The notes below the pieces were generated by a model. It searched no databases. It was not told where the DNA came from and saw only the letters and a program-made list of their open reading frames with translations. A DNA stretch of 64,000 nt, from positions 78,475,459-78,539,458 of the forward strand of contig OX439035.1 in the NCBI GenBank assembly GCA_949317995.1. Reading direction: 5' to 3'. The stretch comes from Acholoe squamosa (taxonomy: Eukaryota > Annelida > Polychaeta > Phyllodocida > Polynoidae). Positions 14,129 to 25,224 of the stretch are shown here, in pieces. The translations under genes were made by a program, and so were the position numbers. The stretch's first letter is position 1; each line of letters starts with the position of its first letter.

Positions 14129-14537
14129 CTGAAGAATTGCAAAATTGTACATTTGTATAAAACAAACCCAATACAAAATACTTTGTTTTGCAAATATTCT
14201 AGATGTAGTTAAGAGTAAACGGGTTTCATTATTTCATACCCCCGCAGTTTATTAACAGCATCTGGATCTCTCATATTAATAACAGAGAATAGAATATTTT
14301 TATTATATACCGGGGGTATGTATTTATTTTAAGTGTTTATTTCCTGCCCTAGATTGAAGATAAAGGTTCAAGTACAAGTATTAAAAGAAAAATATAATCC
14401 ACCTGTGTATTCATGTTAGTCTGTGGGTTACCATGTAACCAGTAATAGGTTTTGGGGATACGATAGTAATTTCAACTTATTTGATACATAGGTATTTGAT
14501 ATTAGTATTATTATACGGAGAAGCATCCAACACAGAC

Positions 14538-14608
14538 TGGCACATGGCTATCTGAAAGGTCCACCAAGAGGTTTAGGAACCATTTCGTCATCAAGGCCAT
14601 CTGTGTTG
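14538..14608 (-). promoter_or_regulatory. SECIS element of the second selenoprotein W locus
   Basis: On the minus strand, helix I pairs CACA with UGUG and GGC with GCC. The quartet is AUGA (14591-14588) opposite the GA of AGAU (14553-14550), and the apical loop contains AAACC (AAA at 14574-14572). Helix II pairs GAAA with UUUC, GGU with ACC and CC with GG. It is a close copy of the element at 24105-24175; one G-U pair there is a G-C pair here, which supports the fold. A pyrimidine-rich acceptor (CTTTCTTTCCAG, AG at 14629-14628) precedes it, as in the other copy. Confidence 0.75.
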
Positions 14609-14792
14609 GTGCAACCAGGTAAGACAGCTGGAAAGAAAGTAGTACCTCACCTTAGTTGATGGCTGGTCGACTGTACTTTACTGATTCTGAGAGCAAGGGA
14701 AATCGATTAAAGCGGCCATCTTGGATTCTGAACAGATCTGAGCTGTGTTTCTCTATTTTAAAGCAAAATAACCCCATAGGGCCATGACAAAA

Positions 14793-14923
14793 ATGCAAAT
14801 GCCAACTCCCATGGAATATTTTTGCATCGCATTCCCCTCAGTGAGTCTGCCTGCCGAGTTGAAAACGGCATACTCACTTCGGGGAATACTATGCAAAAAT
14901 ATTCCATGGTCATTGACATTTGC
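14793..14923. repeat. imperfect hairpin, possible small MITE
   Basis: Inverted arms include ATGGAATATTTTTGCAT and its complement ATGCAAAAATATTCCAT, plus CAGTGAGT and ACTCACT around a loop near 14860. It lies between the 18-codon exon and the SECIS of the second selenoprotein W locus, roughly where further coding exons would be expected. Confidence 0.6.
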
Positions 14924-14988
14924 CTACCGGTATATACTTAACGACAGCCACATGATATTGCTGGATATCAATGATCTCTTCGGCTCAC

Positions 14989-15306
14989 CATTTCAATATA
15001 TCCTCCATATTTCCCCTTCAACTGTGATTCCAGTTTCCGGCACTGAAAATCAAGTGAATGAAATATGAGAGACAGTTTAAAACTGTAGACCCATATAGAA
15101 TGAAATACATTGGACCTTCCGGTATAAATCAAGTGTTCGACTAAAACATTGAATTGACTTTAAAAAGGGCAATATGTGAATGAACGCTGGTAAAATGAGA
15201 CAAGAAAAGAAAGGTCATGCATGCTAGCTTCAAGAGGATTATTGTGTTGAATTTTGCATACTTTGGACCAAGCCTTGAAGGCCTGGAGGCGTATCCTCAC
15301 GCACCA
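14989..15306 (-). pseudogene. second selenoprotein W-like locus, partial and probably disrupted
   Basis: Two exons match the gene at 25225-27855. The Sec exon starts after an AG acceptor at 15308-15307 and reads T GGT GCG TGA GGA TAC GCC TCC, giving GAUGYAS with UGA at 15299-15297, once a preceding TG completes the Cys of CGAU. The exon at 15042-14989 is exactly 18 codons (CRKLESQLKGKYGGYIEM), as in the paralogue, with AG acceptor and GTGAGC donor. The Sec exon has no usable donor at the expected place, the exons for the TGYFEV strand and the C-terminus were not found, and a 1.8-kb element ends at the Sec acceptor. Its SECIS survives at 14538-14608. A decaying duplicate is the simplest reading; a rearranged but live gene is not excluded. 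Confidence 0.65.
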
Positions 15307-15312
15307 CTGTTA

Positions 15313-17140
15313 TAGGCCGGGGGCTGACAGGGCCCACCATGCACCCCCCCCCCCACATCCCAAAGCGAGGGGTATTTTTTCGATCCTTAGGGTCCCCTGA
15401 ACAAGATTCAAGATGTTAACATTGATTATCTTTGTATGCACTACCGGTTTTGGCTCATTATCCATGTGCAGGTTCAGACCACTTTTGGGTCAATTTTGGT
15501 ACCAGGTTATTCAAGGGGTATGCTCAATCCCCAAGTTCTAAGACTATCTTACCTTTGTTTGGATCCTGAAGCTATTGGTCTTGTTGGAAAGAAGACATAA
15601 TAAGCGTTTCATTAAACCCTAATACATGTTTTTAAGTTCAGATTTAAGTGTATCAGACAGTCGGGAAGACGGAAGATTGAAATTACAAAGTTCCTTTTTT
15701 TTTACTGAAAATCTTAAATGCTCTCCAGATACATGTATAAAACTTGCCTTTATCCCCATCTAAGCACAATATCTAATATGATTTATGTAGGACAAACCTT
15801 TCTGAGTAATATGAGACATTTTACAGAATTCCTTGATGACTATGACACACATTATTACCTTGGACGCAAAGACACTACCTTGAGCCAATACAATGCTGTT
15901 CCATTTCAATAATCTCCCTCTTTATGTGAACGGATGTTTTTCCATGCTAAATCTTTATCAATTCTCCTGATTCTTGTGCTAAAAAGAGTGCTGATTAAGA
16001 ATATGCATGTTTTTACTTCATAAAATTTAATGGCGAGGCTGTATATTGCTGAAATTCAAAATGGCCGACAATAGATTCAGATGTCACTTTGAATTACATA
16101 AATGTGCAGTCTAGAAAGTATCTGGTGGGGCCTACCCCCTATAAATCACCTTAGTAGAATACAGTGTTGCTTTTGTTTTGTTGCTAAGTGGAGTGGTTGC
16201 CTAGGAACAGCAGCTTTGCATAGCAACCAAGCCTGAAAATATGCTCGAATGCTCATATCTGCATGGTTTCCTTTCAGCAACATACTCCCCTGATGTAAAC
16301 TTGTATATAACTCTTCTGTGACTTCCATCATAGACTAGGAATATAGGTGATAAAAGGTTGCTAGGTTGTGTGGTGGCCTAGCAATAGCAGTTTTGCATAG
16401 CAACAATGTCTAGATTCATACCTGTAGTGCATAGTCTCCCCTCAAGGACTTAGTTCACTGATTTCAAATTGCATATAGCTCCCTTTTGCACATCACATAG
16501 TATGAACATAGGTAGAAATGATTGCTATGTCATGTGGTTGCCTAGCAACTGCAGCTTTACATAGAACCCCATGTCCAAATCTATGCAGATAGTCACAGAT
16601 AAGTGTATGATCTCGCCTCAGGGATGTATTGCAACATACAGTTTATAATAGTAGCGAAAGGTTTGTCCTACATAAATCATATTAAATATTGTGCTTAGAT
16701 GGGGATAAGGGCAAGTTTTATACATGTATCTGGAGCGCATTTAAGATTTTAAGTAAAAAAAAAAGGAACTTTGTAATTTCAATCTTCCGTCTTCCCGACT
16801 GTCTGGTACACTCAAATCTGAACTTAAAAACATGTATTAGGGCTTAATGAAAAGCTTATTATGTCTTCTTTCCAACAAGACCAATAGCTTCAGGATCCAA
16901 ACAAAGGTAAGATAGTCTTAGAGCTTGGGGATTGAGCATACCCCTTGAATAACATGGTACCAAAATTGACCCAAAAGTGGTCTGAACCCGCACATGGATA
17001 ATGAGCCAAAACCAGTAGTGCATCCCAAGATAATCAATGTTAACATCTTGAATCTTGTTCAGGGGACCCTAAGGATTGAAAAAATACGTCGCGTTGGGAT
17101 GTGGGGGGGTGCATGGTGGGCCCTATCAGCCCCCGGCCTA
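15313..17140. mobile_element. long-terminal-inverted-repeat element (1.8 kb)
   Basis: The arms 15313-15802 and 16656-17140 are inverted copies of about 490 bp with few differences. Outer ends are TAGGCCGGGGGCTGA and its complement. TTA flanks both sides (15310-15312 and 17141-17143), consistent with a 3-bp target duplication. The roughly 850-bp centre holds three degenerate repeats built around GGTTGCCTAGCAAC-like motifs (near 16170-16230, 16350-16410, 16510-16570). No transposase frame is visible, so it is non-autonomous. TTA/TAA targets suggest PIF/Harbinger, but the superfamily is unproven. Confidence 0.8.
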
Positions 17141-17582
17141 TTAATGGTACAAAAATAAGAATGGTTAGAATAACTAATGAAATTAGAGCATATTTACATA
17201 GATCTCCCTCTTCCCACATTCTTCACATACATCATGTATATTAATTCGATAGACCTACTAATGCAGATAGCATTCCTGAATAACCTTTTACTATATCACC
17301 TAGACACCCCAGATACAATTATGTATATTCCATATCCGTCATTTTGTAGTGAGAGATACGTCCTAGTAGCGAAAGATAAGACCCTCTAACCCGACCCTCC
17401 AACACTGGTGGATCAATTTGAATACCTAAATTTTTAACAGATGCTGTGCTTTGTTTTTCTGGAAAATCGTAGCAATAAAATGTAATGAGTTTCATAAATG
17501 AAACATATCCAACCTAATATTGTGGATTTTCGGTGTGTGCGATGCATGCATTGTCTTTTGGGGGTCTAGATGGGGGGTCCCC

Positions 17583-17795
17583 ATGTCACATGTCGATTTT
17601 AAGAAATGGCCATGTCACTTGTCACTAAATTTCTATTTTCCCATGTCCTTGTCACTAGGCTTCATGTCACATGTCGATTTTAAGGAAAGGCCTTGTCTCT
17701 TGTCACTAACTTTTTTTCCTTTCCATGTCCTTGTCACTAAGCTCCATGTCACATGTCGATTTTAAGAAATGGCCATGTCACCCTGTCGAATTTAG
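17583..17795. repeat. tandem repeat, period about 80 bp, about 2.5 units
   Basis: The unit begins CATGTCACATGTCGATTTTA and continues through CCATGTCCTTGTCACTA. It recurs three times with minor changes and has no coding meaning. Confidence 0.7.
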
Positions 17796-18761
17796 GGGTC
17801 TAGGCCCATTCTTTTAGCAGTATCGTTTTGGGCACAAGTCAGCTGATGAGTGTAAATCTAGTTGAAGTTTGGATTCTCTGGCCTCTCTGTGCACATTGCA
17901 TCAGATTTGGTCCCACTTTCGGACCCAATGCCTCCACCTTTAAGTGTAATAGCTTGTACCACGGGTACCTAAACCGCACCCCATAGTTTAGGAAATAGAT
18001 GAATCAATATCTTTTAGAGCTTGAAGCCTGGCCTTCCTTAAAAAAACCATGCTTAGAGATGCTGTATATAGAGTACCCTTTCTTGATCCAATTTATCATT
18101 TTGCTTTGACCCTACCATACTTAGGAGGAATGGGTCTCCTATAGCTGCTGATAGCTTTTAATTTATTACAAGACTATTTCTGGAAAAAAAATATTCATCT
18201 TGCACAGCACTCGTTTAATGTAGGGTCTACCTACAAACTTTAAGGCGATCTGGTAGAAACTGGTGGTGGGACCCTGTGGACATTTTGAGAACTTTCACAT
18301 GCACACTAACTCCACCTGGTGTCTGACACCTTTGAGAAAAGTTTTTAGTTGAAAGTTCCAAGAGTAGTACTGGGGCCCAGTCAGTAGTACCTACAGACAG
18401 GTGTAATAAGCTATTAATGTATGGATATTTCCAGCTAACCTCACCGAGTCCTCCAATATCCATGCATTAATGGGTTTATTGCACTTATTCATCTTTTATG
18501 TATGAATTTCTTACCTTATAACCCCAGAATTAATCCAGGTGAAGATATTTGGTAAGTGCATGCGATCCACACAATTTGCCAAGCCGTCGTGGCCATGTTG
18601 TCACTCTGCCCGACATACCTTTTTTCGGGTAGAATGCAATGGTGTTGAGTCCTGTACTTCTAGCACCGCCAAATATACGATCTCTAGTTGGTGTTCGCCT
18701 ACATTTTGTATCAATTTTCTTCGAAATAAATGAGAATCCAATGATTTTACATTGTGATCCA

Positions 18762-19693
18762 CATATCAAGCAGCATTCAATGAACTGCGTGATAGTTACA
18801 GAGATCACGTACCAATCTACACCGACGGATCACATATGGCAGACAAAACAGCATCTGCAGCCGTTCTAGGACCCCATGCCTTCAAAGAACGCCTGCCAGA
18901 CGAAGCCTCCATCTACACAGCAGAGCTACATGCGTTATACCTAGCACAAGATCACATTGAGACATCAGAAGGCAACAACTACCTGATTGTATCTGACTCC
19001 AAATCATCACTGTCAGCAATGCAGCATAGCAAGTGGACACACCCTCTCGTGAAAAGAGTGTTGGAACGACACAATAGTCTTGCTCTAGCTGGAAAGAAGA
19101 TAGCGTATGCTTGGGTACCAGGCCATGAAGGAATCCATGGCAATGACCTAGCAGACGTTGCTGCCAAGGATGCAACAAATCAAGTTCCAATAGATATGCC
19201 TCTACCATCAGAGGACCTCAAACGGAAAATCAGGAAATACATCCACCAAAAGTGGCAAGAGTCATGGGACGCTGAAAGAGACAATAAACTCTACAAAATA
19301 CAGCCCAAGATAGGCACAACCAAGAAAGCCAAATGCAAGAGCAGAAGAGAAGAAATTGTCATGAACAGACTAAGAATAGGCCACACCAGACTAACGCATT
19401 CACACCTGATGAAGAGAGAACCCAGACCGCTTTGCAACAGGTGTCAAAAACACCTGACGGTGGAACATTTCCTTGTGGAATGTAGCCAGTGCCCCATCAG
19501 GGCACAATACCATCAATGTACAACACTGAAAGAGTTATTTGATACCTGCAGACCGGATACAATACTTGCATATGTCAAGAACCTGGGATACTACAGTCAA
19601 ATTTAAACAGTAGAAACTTTCTTCCATAAAACCTTTAGGCACAAATAGCCATCACCAGTAGCTGACGTGCCGTAAAACACTAACTAACTAACT
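18762..19693 (+). mobile_element. 5'-truncated non-LTR retrotransposon with RNase H domain
   Basis: The open frame from before 18779 to 19606 encodes an RNase H domain with its acidic core visible: YTDGS, TAELHAL, VSDSKSSL and GNDLADVAAKD. A Cys/His-rich tail follows (CNRCQ...VEHFLVEC). This layout is typical of I/Jockey-group LINEs with a C-terminal RNase H. The 3' end is a short (TAAC)n-like tail, ACTAACTAACTA. ATTGTGATCCA is duplicated on both sides (18751-18761 and 19694-19704), an 11-bp target duplication. Endonuclease and reverse transcriptase are missing through 5' truncation, but the RNase H frame is intact, so the insertion may be young. Confidence 0.9.
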
Positions 19694-20042
19694 ATTGTGA
19701 TCCAATGCACACGGCCATTTTGTCTTGTTTAGCGAAGCTGGGAAGGTGCCCAGATGTAACGACATACTTTCGGCTGAAGAACTAGGTCAAATACAGTTTG
19801 AGCAAGGAATGGCCGGACGGGGCGGGTGCCAACCCGTATCGCTATGGAAAATCATTGGATTCTTATCTATTTAGAAGAAAATGGAGAAATTAAGCATGGC
19901 ATGTTCTTCAAGGATATCTAAGGATGTTTCCCTGTTAATAACTCGACCTGGCACCGTTGGATTCTATGCTAACGAGGTGTGTAAACATCAGGTATGTCGG
20001 AAAACTTATTCAAATCCTTCATGTACATTGATTTCTAGTACC

Positions 20043-20110
20043 GGTCGGCTTGGTATAGTGGACAGCGAGCTCGTCTCCTGCCACAGCGGCCGGGGAACGA
20101 TTCCCATAGG
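20043..20110 (+). repeat. tRNA-like segment in unit A
   Basis: The box A TGGTATAGTGG matches TRGYNNARNNG. The box B region is GAACGATTC, one change from consensus. It is the counterpart of 21063-21130 and is less well preserved. Confidence 0.55.
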
Positions 20111-20314
20111 GCCTGGAACGGTTTTAATTGGAAATGTATGGCGAGGTTGACTTTGTATACTTCACCAATTTATTAACATGTCCAGGTTGAAACCAGCACC
20201 TTCTTGAAGACAAACAAAAGGTCTCAGAGTGCGGCTATACCCCAATAATGGAACTGGGTTATGACCAAAAAAGCACGCTGATGGCCCTGAATCATGAGAT
20301 AATCAGCTATCAAT

Positions 20315-20423
20315 GCATGGATATTGGAGGACGAGGTGAGGTTTGCTGGAAATATTCGCCCGACCGTGCAGCGGGAGGGTGAATATTTCCAGCTAACCTC
20401 ACAGAGTCCTCCAATATCCATGC
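20315..20423. repeat. palindromic junction between repeat units A and B
   Basis: Arms 20315-20357 and 20381-20423 are inverted and about 90% complementary around a 23-base spacer. They are the right end of unit A and the left end of unit B, so the two units abut. Confidence 0.8.
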
Positions 20424-21330
20424 GTTTATCGCACTTATTCATCCATTATGTATTAATTTCTTACCTTATAACCCTGTATTTAATGTAGGAGAAGACATTT
20501 TGTAAGTGCATGCAATCCGCACGGTTTGCCAAGCCGTCGTGGCCATGTTGTCACTCTGCCCTACATACCTCCACCTTTACACACATTTTTCGGGTAGAAT
20601 CCAATGATGTCAAGTCCTGTACTTCTAACACCAACAAATATACGATCCCTTCTTGCTGTTCACCTACATTTTTCTCTCCATTTTCTTACAAATAAATAAG
20701 AATTAAATGATTTCACATAGCGATCCAACGCACACGGCCATTTCGTCTCGTTTAGCGAAGCGGGAAGGTGCCTGGATGTAACCTGACATACTTTCGGCTG
20801 AAGAACTAGGTCAAATACGCATCAAACAAGGAATGGCCAGACGGGGCGGGTGCCGACCCGTATCGCTATGGAAAATCAATGGATTCTTATTTTGAACAAA
20901 ATGGAGAAATTAGGCATGGCATGTTCATCTAGGATATCTAAGGAAATTTCCCTATTAATAACTCCACCTGGCACCATTGGATTCTATGCTAATGAGGTGT
21001 GTAAACATCAGGTATGTTGGAAAACTTTTTCAAATCCTTCAGGTACATTGCTTTCTACCACCGGTCGGCTTGGTATAGTGGACAGCGAGCTCGTCTCCTG
21101 CCACAGCGACCGGGGATCGATTCCCCGTTGAACCCTGAACGGTTTTAACTGGAAATGTATGGCGGGGTTGACTTTGTATACTTCTCCAATTTATTAACAT
21201 GTCCAGGTTCAAACCAGCAGCTTCTTGGAGAAGAATAAAAGGTCTCAGGGTGCGGTTAAACTCCGATAACGGAACGGGGTTATGACCAAAAAAGCATGCT
21301 GATGGCCCTGAATCGTGAGATAACCAACCA
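20381..21330. repeat. repeat unit B, uninterrupted copy without a recognisable right end
   Basis: It aligns with unit A along its length but has no LINE. At the place corresponding to the LINE target (near 20718) it reads GCGATCCAACGCACACGG, an empty-site relative. The right inverted end found in unit A is not visible here; similarity stops near 21330. Confidence 0.65.
21063..21130 (+). repeat. tRNA-Gly-like SINE head with Pol III boxes
   Basis: Box A is TGGTATAGTGG and box B is GATCGATTC, 33 bases apart. The T arm is perfect: CGGGG, loop ATCGATT, CCCCG. The anticodon region CTCCTGCCACAG resembles tRNA-Gly(GCC). The acceptor stem does not close, so this is a tRNA-derived repeat, not a functional tRNA gene. 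Confidence 0.65.
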
Positions 21331-21570
21331 TATTGCAGTGACAGCCGGGCAGCAGTGAACCAGGGACCTGCACCAGTTTGATAATTATTACTCATTAAAT
21401 AATGCCACTACAGCCCCATACCTTGGTCAGTCCTCTTAATTTACTGGACTTTTGTCAATGACACTTGCATGTCAAACATCAGGGCCAGTATCTGATAGAA
21501 ATAAAGTCAGTGATCTGGTTCACTGTTGCCCAGCTTGGCGACCTCCCTGTTGATAAATAATGACCACTCC

Positions 21571-23712
21571 CTTAGCCTGAGGCTTAGGGAGAGTGTAACC
21601 TCATTTTACACAAATAGGTATTCAATGTCCTTACCAATTTCTTGCACACTTGTATAAAGCTTTCTCCTCCTCAGCCTCAATGTCTCCCTTTATCTGAACT
21701 ATTCATGAAGACGAAAGCCTACCTCCGTCTACTTCGAACTCCTACCCTTCTTTTCAAAATCTAATTCCATGTGATTTACTGCATATCGGGGTGCACAAAT
21801 GTAAATATCCATAAAGTGGGGTAGCGAGGAGGGGGACTGTCTGTTAGAAGCGGGATACTTTCTATTTCAAAACACTGTCCCTGCCTACACCAATCTACAG
21901 TGCAGTAGCCTTTGAAGAACCAGTTGGCATTCCAGATCTATGTGTATTATCGATGCCTGATGCTACCTTTGGAGTAGATATATTTTACAAGACAAACTCG
22001 ACCTTCTAAGAATGTTAAAGATGTTGATGAACTTTATCCACATGAGGTGGACAGGCCCTATGTTTCAAAGGAACAAAGTCGAAGGCTGAGGCAATTCCGG
22101 TGAATAGTATGCGCTAATACGCAAGGCATATTTACAGGTACTATGGATACATGAGTTTACAAGTTATAGACATAATATCCATTTACAAGAGAAAAATTAA
22201 GCTTATGTACCATCATTAGATCCCCGGACATACCAATAATTTTGAAACATAATCAGACCTATTTAGTAGACACCCATTACCTGTACCAGATTGCCAAATT
22301 ACAAAAAATCATTTGGAATTACCGGTACTACAATATCATCTATTGTAGAGTATAAAGAGTTCCCGTATCCCTTTACCTCACTCCGATGACACAAAACACC
22401 CGAGAGTTTGAGGGTTGGTCCTTTTATCATTGGGAAGGGGGACATTTTCATAGATCTAGCTAAGCAAATTTCCATACACTACTTCTGAAGCTCCAAGCCC
22501 CACAGCTAGCATTGCCTTTGCAAAGAGGACAATAACATTTACGTTTTTACATCCTCTTAGTAGTGTGAGTCCCTTTACTGCCATGTAGTTTATGTTAATC
22601 GATGATGAGATTTTGAGCCCCCTCCCTCCCATATAGGGAGGGCAGGCTCCTAACATCCACGAGGAACCGACCCCAATATGTTAATCACATCAGATTATGA
22701 TTAAATTTTGTGTCTAAATTCTGAGCACTTTTTTTTTTCATTTGCGAGCTGGCACTAATCATGCAAGCCCTTTTATTGAGCAAATTTCACGACATGAATG
22801 AAGTGATTATGATATTTGCTCAATATAATTACAAGCTCATTGAGTCAACCTGTTACAGTATATGTTCGTACTACTGAAATTTCTAATATCAATCTACCCA
22901 GTGTTTTTAGGCAATGATGATATGATGAAAATGTGAAAATGAGAGTAACAGAGTATCACTGTAAAAATACCATTTTGACACCAAGCAAAAAGGACTAGTA
23001 TATATTGATACTTGTTGCCAAAATATGAATAATGGACTAATATGGACTAGTACAAGTAATGACACAATATGACAAGAATACATCTAGATTTGGCTATAGC
23101 CCAGTAAAAACCTGGGTCAAAATGAAGGGTGGGATGTAGGGAATTTAAGTACAAGGCTGTTTGAAAATTAAAGATTCTTTATTACTATTATCCATCAGAT
23201 TACATCGTCTTTTCACAAACTCTAGACCGCTGAACAGAAATATCGGGTCGATATACTGAAATCTCATGCTAAACCGCCGCTGCTAAACCCAGGTTATCGC
23301 AGGTAATGACTACAGTCACGCATTTGTTTAAATATTCGACATTAAGAGACAAATCAATCCGTAAATCTGGATTATTTGTGAAAACACAGATTGGTTTGTA
23401 TACAATCAAAACCTAGAGCTTAAGACAAGGTGCCATGCATTATCTTTAATTTAAAGATAATCTCTTATCTTTAAATTAATAGAGATTAGAAGGGTGTCTG
23501 CCACTCACTAAAAACGAGTCAAGTAAATGGGCATATATAGATTGTATAGTGGAGGTCATAGGCAAGTAACCAATAGAGCTGTTAGGTGTAGATGAAGTAG
23601 ATCTATGGTATTACTTGACTCGTTAATAAGCAAAATGGACCTGAGTGTAAAACCTTAAAATATAATACTGCGATAATGATACCAGTAGCTGTAGAGAAAA
23701 TCTCTTATAGCC
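21571..23712. other. gene-free stretch between repeats
   Basis: It starts with a half MITE end (GATAAATAATGACCACTCCC, TTA border) near 21552-21573. The rest is AT-rich unique-looking DNA in which I see no exon or RNA gene. Confidence 0.4.
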
Positions 23713-23715
23713 TAA

Positions 23716-23967
23716 GGGAGTGGTCATTTTCTAACAAGGAGGGGGGGTTGGTGAAATTCCATGCGGGCGTGACGAAAATTTTTCCGTCCCCCCTCCGAGG
23801 GGTCTGAAATTTTCCTTCCCCCCTTTTATTCTATAGTCGCACGCGGGCTTTTTCGCTGAAAAGGGGCGAAATATTTTTTGTCCCCCCCCCCTAAGAGGGG
23901 TCTGAAATTTTTTTGTCCCCCCCCAACCCACTAACCCCCCCCCTGTTGTTAAAAAATGACCACTCCC
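23716..23967. mobile_element. MITE of the GGGAGTGGTCATT family
   Basis: Terminal inverted repeats GGGAGTGGTCATTTT and AAAATGACCACTCCC are flanked by TAA on both sides (23713-23715 and 23968-23970). A 3-bp TWA duplication is the PIF/Harbinger signature. The interior is rich in poly(C) and poly(T). The minus strand carries an AATAAA at 23830-23825. Confidence 0.8.
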
Positions 23968-24104
23968 TAAGCCTTGTAATAACTCTATGATATGATGTTG
24001 AATATGACATTCTTTGGAAAACAGTACTTGATGTTCCATCACCTATTATAAATCTCTTTCTTCCATATGCAGAGAAGCACTTCTAGAATTACATCAACAC
24101 AGAC

Positions 24105-24175
24105 TGGCACAGGGCCATCAGAAAGATCCACCCAGGGGTTTAGGAACCATTTCGTCATCACGGCCATCTGTGTTG
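24105..24175 (-). promoter_or_regulatory. SECIS element of selenoprotein W
   Basis: SECIS elements recruit the machinery that decodes UGA as selenocysteine. Read on the minus strand, helix I pairs CACAG with CUGUG and GGCC with GGCC. The quartet is AUGA (24158-24155) opposite UGAU (24120-24117). The apical loop holds AAACCCC (AAA at 24141-24139), and helix II pairs GAAA/UUUC, GGU/AUC and CC/GG. Spacing fits the family. It lies in the last exon of the selenoprotein W transcript, after an acceptor CTCTCTTTTCCAG whose AG is at 24197-24196. Confidence 0.85.
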
Positions 24176-24478
24176 TTTTAACTCCAGAAGATGAGCTGGA
24201 AAAGAGAGAAATGAATGTATGGAATATCTGTTGGTATTATAAGATATGGATTCTCTTATAATTCAAAAGTTCTGTTTTCAAGTCAATACTTGTACCACAC
24301 AGGGGCACATGATAAATTGATAACTTTGGTGCCTTCTGTCACCTCCCTTGCGTGAATCTAAGGCGTGCTGTGCCTTATAGAGTCTGGGTGCGTTTTATAG
24401 GCAGGTTACTTTTAGCATTTCTTTCTACTCAAGGTGTGCCTTATACGCGGGATTCGCCTTGCATGCGGGAGATTACAC

Positions 24479-24737
24479 TACCATAATCTCCCGTGTATAA
24501 GGCGCATCCCTCGTCTTACCTAGAGTTTTAGAATATGGTAAAAAAAATTTAAAAACTTTTGTTCTACTCAGTGGATTTTACAAATTCAAAAAGCTATATG
24601 TAGCTAGGGACCCCCGACCCCCTAGTGTCCTATTAGGGTAATATATCAAAAGAAAGGTCTTGGTGTCCCCCTTGTGGATCCAGGGAGAACTAAAACCTCG
24701 CCTATAAGACGTGCCCTATACATGGGATATTACGGTA
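24479..24737. mobile_element. MITE, CGTATAAGGCGC family, subtype 1
   Basis: Ends are TACCATAATCTCCCGTG and ATGGGATATTACGGTA. The interior shares CAAAAGAAAGGTCTTGGTGT with the copy at 13252-13547. It lies in the selenoprotein W 3'-UTR intron. Confidence 0.75.
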
Positions 24738-24901
24738 TGTATAAATATACACATGTGTACAAGTACATTGCAAATGTTTATAATGTATTCAGTATTTATA
24801 CGACATATACCTTTAAAACCTTTTCATCCTTTTCTGACTTGTTTTCCAAAGATACAGACAAAAGCTCTGTGAGTTTCACTTTCAAAATTTAACTTGGCTG
24901 T

Positions 24902-25129
24902 TGCCGTAATACATCGCGCATAAGGCGCGGAATATACGCGAGGATAGAACCATGTTATGCCTTATAGAATCTGTCTGAAGTCAGTATGTGGCTTATAGGC
25001 AAAGATTTATCACTGTAGAACACTACTAGAATTTTCAAAATCTGATCCGAGATGTGCCTTATGGGTCTAACATGAACTCCGGGAACACCTTATATGTGAG
25101 GTCCGCCATATACGCGAGGTTTTACAGTA
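24902..25129. mobile_element. diverged MITE, CGTATAAGGCGC family
   Basis: Inverted ends are TGCCGTAATACATCGCGC and GCGAGGTTTTACAGTA, with internal CTTATA motifs. It is more decayed than the other copies. Confidence 0.6.
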
Positions 25130-25224
25130 CCTATGGTATATGTTGAAACTAGCTGCTGTGCTGTAGAAGCCACATTGATACAAAATACATACCTTCAATC
25201 CGCACCACATCTGATTAATAATTT

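Larger units (their letters stand above)
18421..20357. repeat. repeat unit A with inverted ends, split by a LINE
   Basis: The left end (18421-18465) and right end (20315-20357) are inverted copies of a 43-45-bp sequence containing GGATATTTCCAGCTAACCTC. Interior sequence is shared with unit B (20381-21330), for example the stretch after 18541 with that after 20485. A LINE inserted at 18762-19693 interrupts it. Without that insert the unit is about 1 kb. It carries a tRNA-like segment near 20043-20110. Confidence 0.7.
24196..25192 (-). other. intron in the 3' UTR of selenoprotein W
   Basis: The donor GTATGT starts at 25192, 32 bases after the stop, and the acceptor CTCTCTTTTCCAG ends at 24196. 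The intron holds two full and one partial MITE of the CGTATAAGGCGC family (24479-24737, 24902-25129 and a half copy at about 24340-24478). The donor being so close to the stop should spare the mRNA from nonsense-mediated decay. Confidence 0.65.

Noticed and set aside
14640-14735. Missing C-terminal exons of the second selenoprotein W locus
   Set aside because: Acceptor-like CAG sites and an AAGATGGCCGC segment faintly recall the paralogue's last exon, but no frame gives the conserved residues.
15718-15912. 64-residue frame containing IYVGQTF
   Set aside because: It resembles a GIY-YIG motif by chance only. It lies mostly in an arm of the long-inverted-repeat element and has no domain context.
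21063-21130. Functional tRNA-Gly gene
   Set aside because: The T arm and promoter boxes are good but the acceptor stem does not close, and the segment is part of a duplicated repeat.
24067-24261. 64-residue plus-strand frame at the SECIS
   Set aside because: The duplicated, conserved segment is explained by the minus-strand SECIS and its flanking acceptor; the plus-strand frame is incidental.
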